Below are positions 4,803 to 5,538 of a stretch of DNA of 5,538 nucleotides, in pieces. The notes beneath the pieces are model-generated. The model worked only from the letters and a program-made list of their open reading frames with translations. It was not told the origin of the DNA and did not search any database. The stretch covers positions 1 to 5,538 of the forward strand of contig WTCK01000152.1 in the NCBI GenBank assembly GCA_013138615.1, read 5' to 3'. The DNA is from Candidatus Thorarchaeota archaeon. Lineage in GTDB: Archaea; Asgardarchaeota; Thorarchaeia; Thorarchaeales; Thorarchaeaceae. How positions within the stretch are numbered: position 1 is the first letter of the stretch; each line of letters starts with the position of its first letter. Position numbers and translations under genes: made by a program.

Positions 4803-5538
4803 TTGTTGATCAGCTCCAGCCAGAATGAGAACTCTTCAAACCCTCTAAGGTCTTGAGCAGTATAGCGGTTCAGCAGATACAATTCATAAGCTTGAGTCAA
4901 GGTTTCCACATATTTTTTCAGCTTCTTTGTTCCGAGAGCGACTGAGAATTGAGCAAGCAGCTTCATCCAATCCGCATACAGTTCCATCAACCGTCTGGGG
5001 TCGAGGCCTTCAAGAAGTCTGGAATCATACTCAACTGACCATTTGCTATCCACCAATCGAATCTCCCCCACAACCTCTGGCGCAGAACCCATAGCCAGTG
5101 AAGACTGCAGCGCGTTGGTCATTTCGTTGGAAGAATACACCTTCTCTGCAACTCTAATAGCTATGTCCATTGCTTCCTTTGCGAGTAGAATTCGTCTCCT
5201 TTCAGGTGATAGCGGCTCTATCGCTTGCATGTCAAGAAGGGTTTCTATGCCATCAATCAAAGCCTCTCTTTCGAGTTGGCTTTCAAGCGCGTTCAGGATT
5301 TCTTCCACAGTTCTTCTTCCGTCAAACATGCCCGATAGTCGAGGTAGCAGATCTACGATATCCTGATGATTTCGTTTCAGCTCTTCTCTTTCCGCAGATG
5401 AAGACTGCAGCAATGGGTCAAGTCTGGAAGTCGAAGCTATAATGTCTCTTGTGTCCAAGATTCTGCGAAACGCAACCGCGCCTATCACCCAAAGGCGGGA
5501 TATTTCCTCTATGACCTCTTCTCTTGGAAACCCGCTCT
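4799..5538 (-). CDS. Unknown protein with a winged-helix-like segment, 5' end outside the window
   Basis: The last 245 residues are visible. A GTG at 5486-5488 could start a 229-residue product, but the frame stays open to the window edge and the 16 codons before it (GFPREEVIEEISRLW) are amphipathic and continuous with VIGAVAFRRIL. The true start is therefore probably beyond 5538. Visible residues 59-110 resemble a winged helix: DLLPRLSGMFDGRRTVEEIL, then a helix ending in GIETLLDMQAIEPL. The opening segment could be the end of another such domain. After residue 118 the protein is mostly predicted helix, with an aromatic-rich C-terminal segment (YELYLLNRY, FEEFSFWLELI). No catalytic motif or membrane span is visible. 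Its stop overlaps the start of the 109-residue gene by ATGA. It may be a DNA-binding or scaffold protein; I cannot name the family. Confidence 0.85.
   Translation of the reverse strand, partial: SGFPREEVIEEISRLWVIGAVAFRRILDTRDIIASTSRLDPLLQSSSAEREELKRNHQDIVDLLPRLSGMFDGRRTVEEILNALESQLEREALIDGIETLLDMQAIEPLSPERRRILLAKEAMDIAIRVAEKVYSSNEMTNALQSSLAMGSAPEVVGEIRLVDSKWSVEYDSRLLEGLDPRRLMELYADWMKLLAQFSVALGTKKLKKYVETLTQAYELYLLNRYTAQDLRGFEEFSFWLELINK

Noticed and set aside
5099..5411. Exact 13-bp repeat tgaagactgcagc at 5099-5111 and 5399-5411, exactly 300 bp apart
   Set aside because: Both copies lie in the partial coding region in the same frame and encode LQSS. The flanking residues do not extend the similarity, so it is probably a coincidence of codon use rather than a duplicated domain.
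5043..5442. Plus-strand frames opposite the partial unknown gene
   Set aside because: Ser/Leu-rich shadow translations of the real minus-strand frame, which is coupled by ATGA to the next gene.

Overview
The window most likely comes from an Asgard archaeon, with a Thorarchaeota-like genome as the best guess (inference). Four things point that way. There is a compact Rab/Ras-like small GTPase with all the eukaryote-type G-motif positions. There is an archaeal ArsR-type winged-helix regulator with a TTG start and a strong Shine-Dalgarno. TATA-box-like elements sit at archaeal distances from starts. There are several stand-alone CheY-like receivers with no histidine kinase in view. GC is moderate in genes and visibly lower between them. 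I cannot confirm the taxon without a search.

Left part (1-810, minus strand): two receiver-only response regulators in tandem, 10 bp apart. The first is intact. The second carries an in-frame TGA two codons after its phospho-acceptor Asp, and the frame then stays open to the window edge. The intact paralogue has CGA (Arg) at the equivalent codon, so a simple CGA-to-TGA transition explains the stop.

Middle left (811-1846): about 1 kb without a convincing gene. It holds one weak acidic small-ORF candidate on the minus strand and TATA-like sequences.

Middle (1847-2862, plus strand): a RimJ/RimL-type GNAT acetyltransferase, then a third CheY-like receiver. The receiver has its own TATA box, and an imperfect 13-bp tandem repeat lies directly upstream of it.

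Right part (2890-5538, all minus strand): in transcription order, a partial protein with a winged-helix-like segment, a 109-residue unknown overlapping it by ATGA, a Rab-like GTPase with an altered switch II (WDLGSQ), a short Trp-rich open frame with an internal repeat and no good start, and an ArsR-type regulator. The last gene converges on the third receiver. The two upstream unknowns are clearly co-translated and could be partners of the GTPase. The GTPase and the regulator may also have promoters of their own. The whole block reads as a signalling and regulation neighbourhood, but the functional links are inferred from position only.
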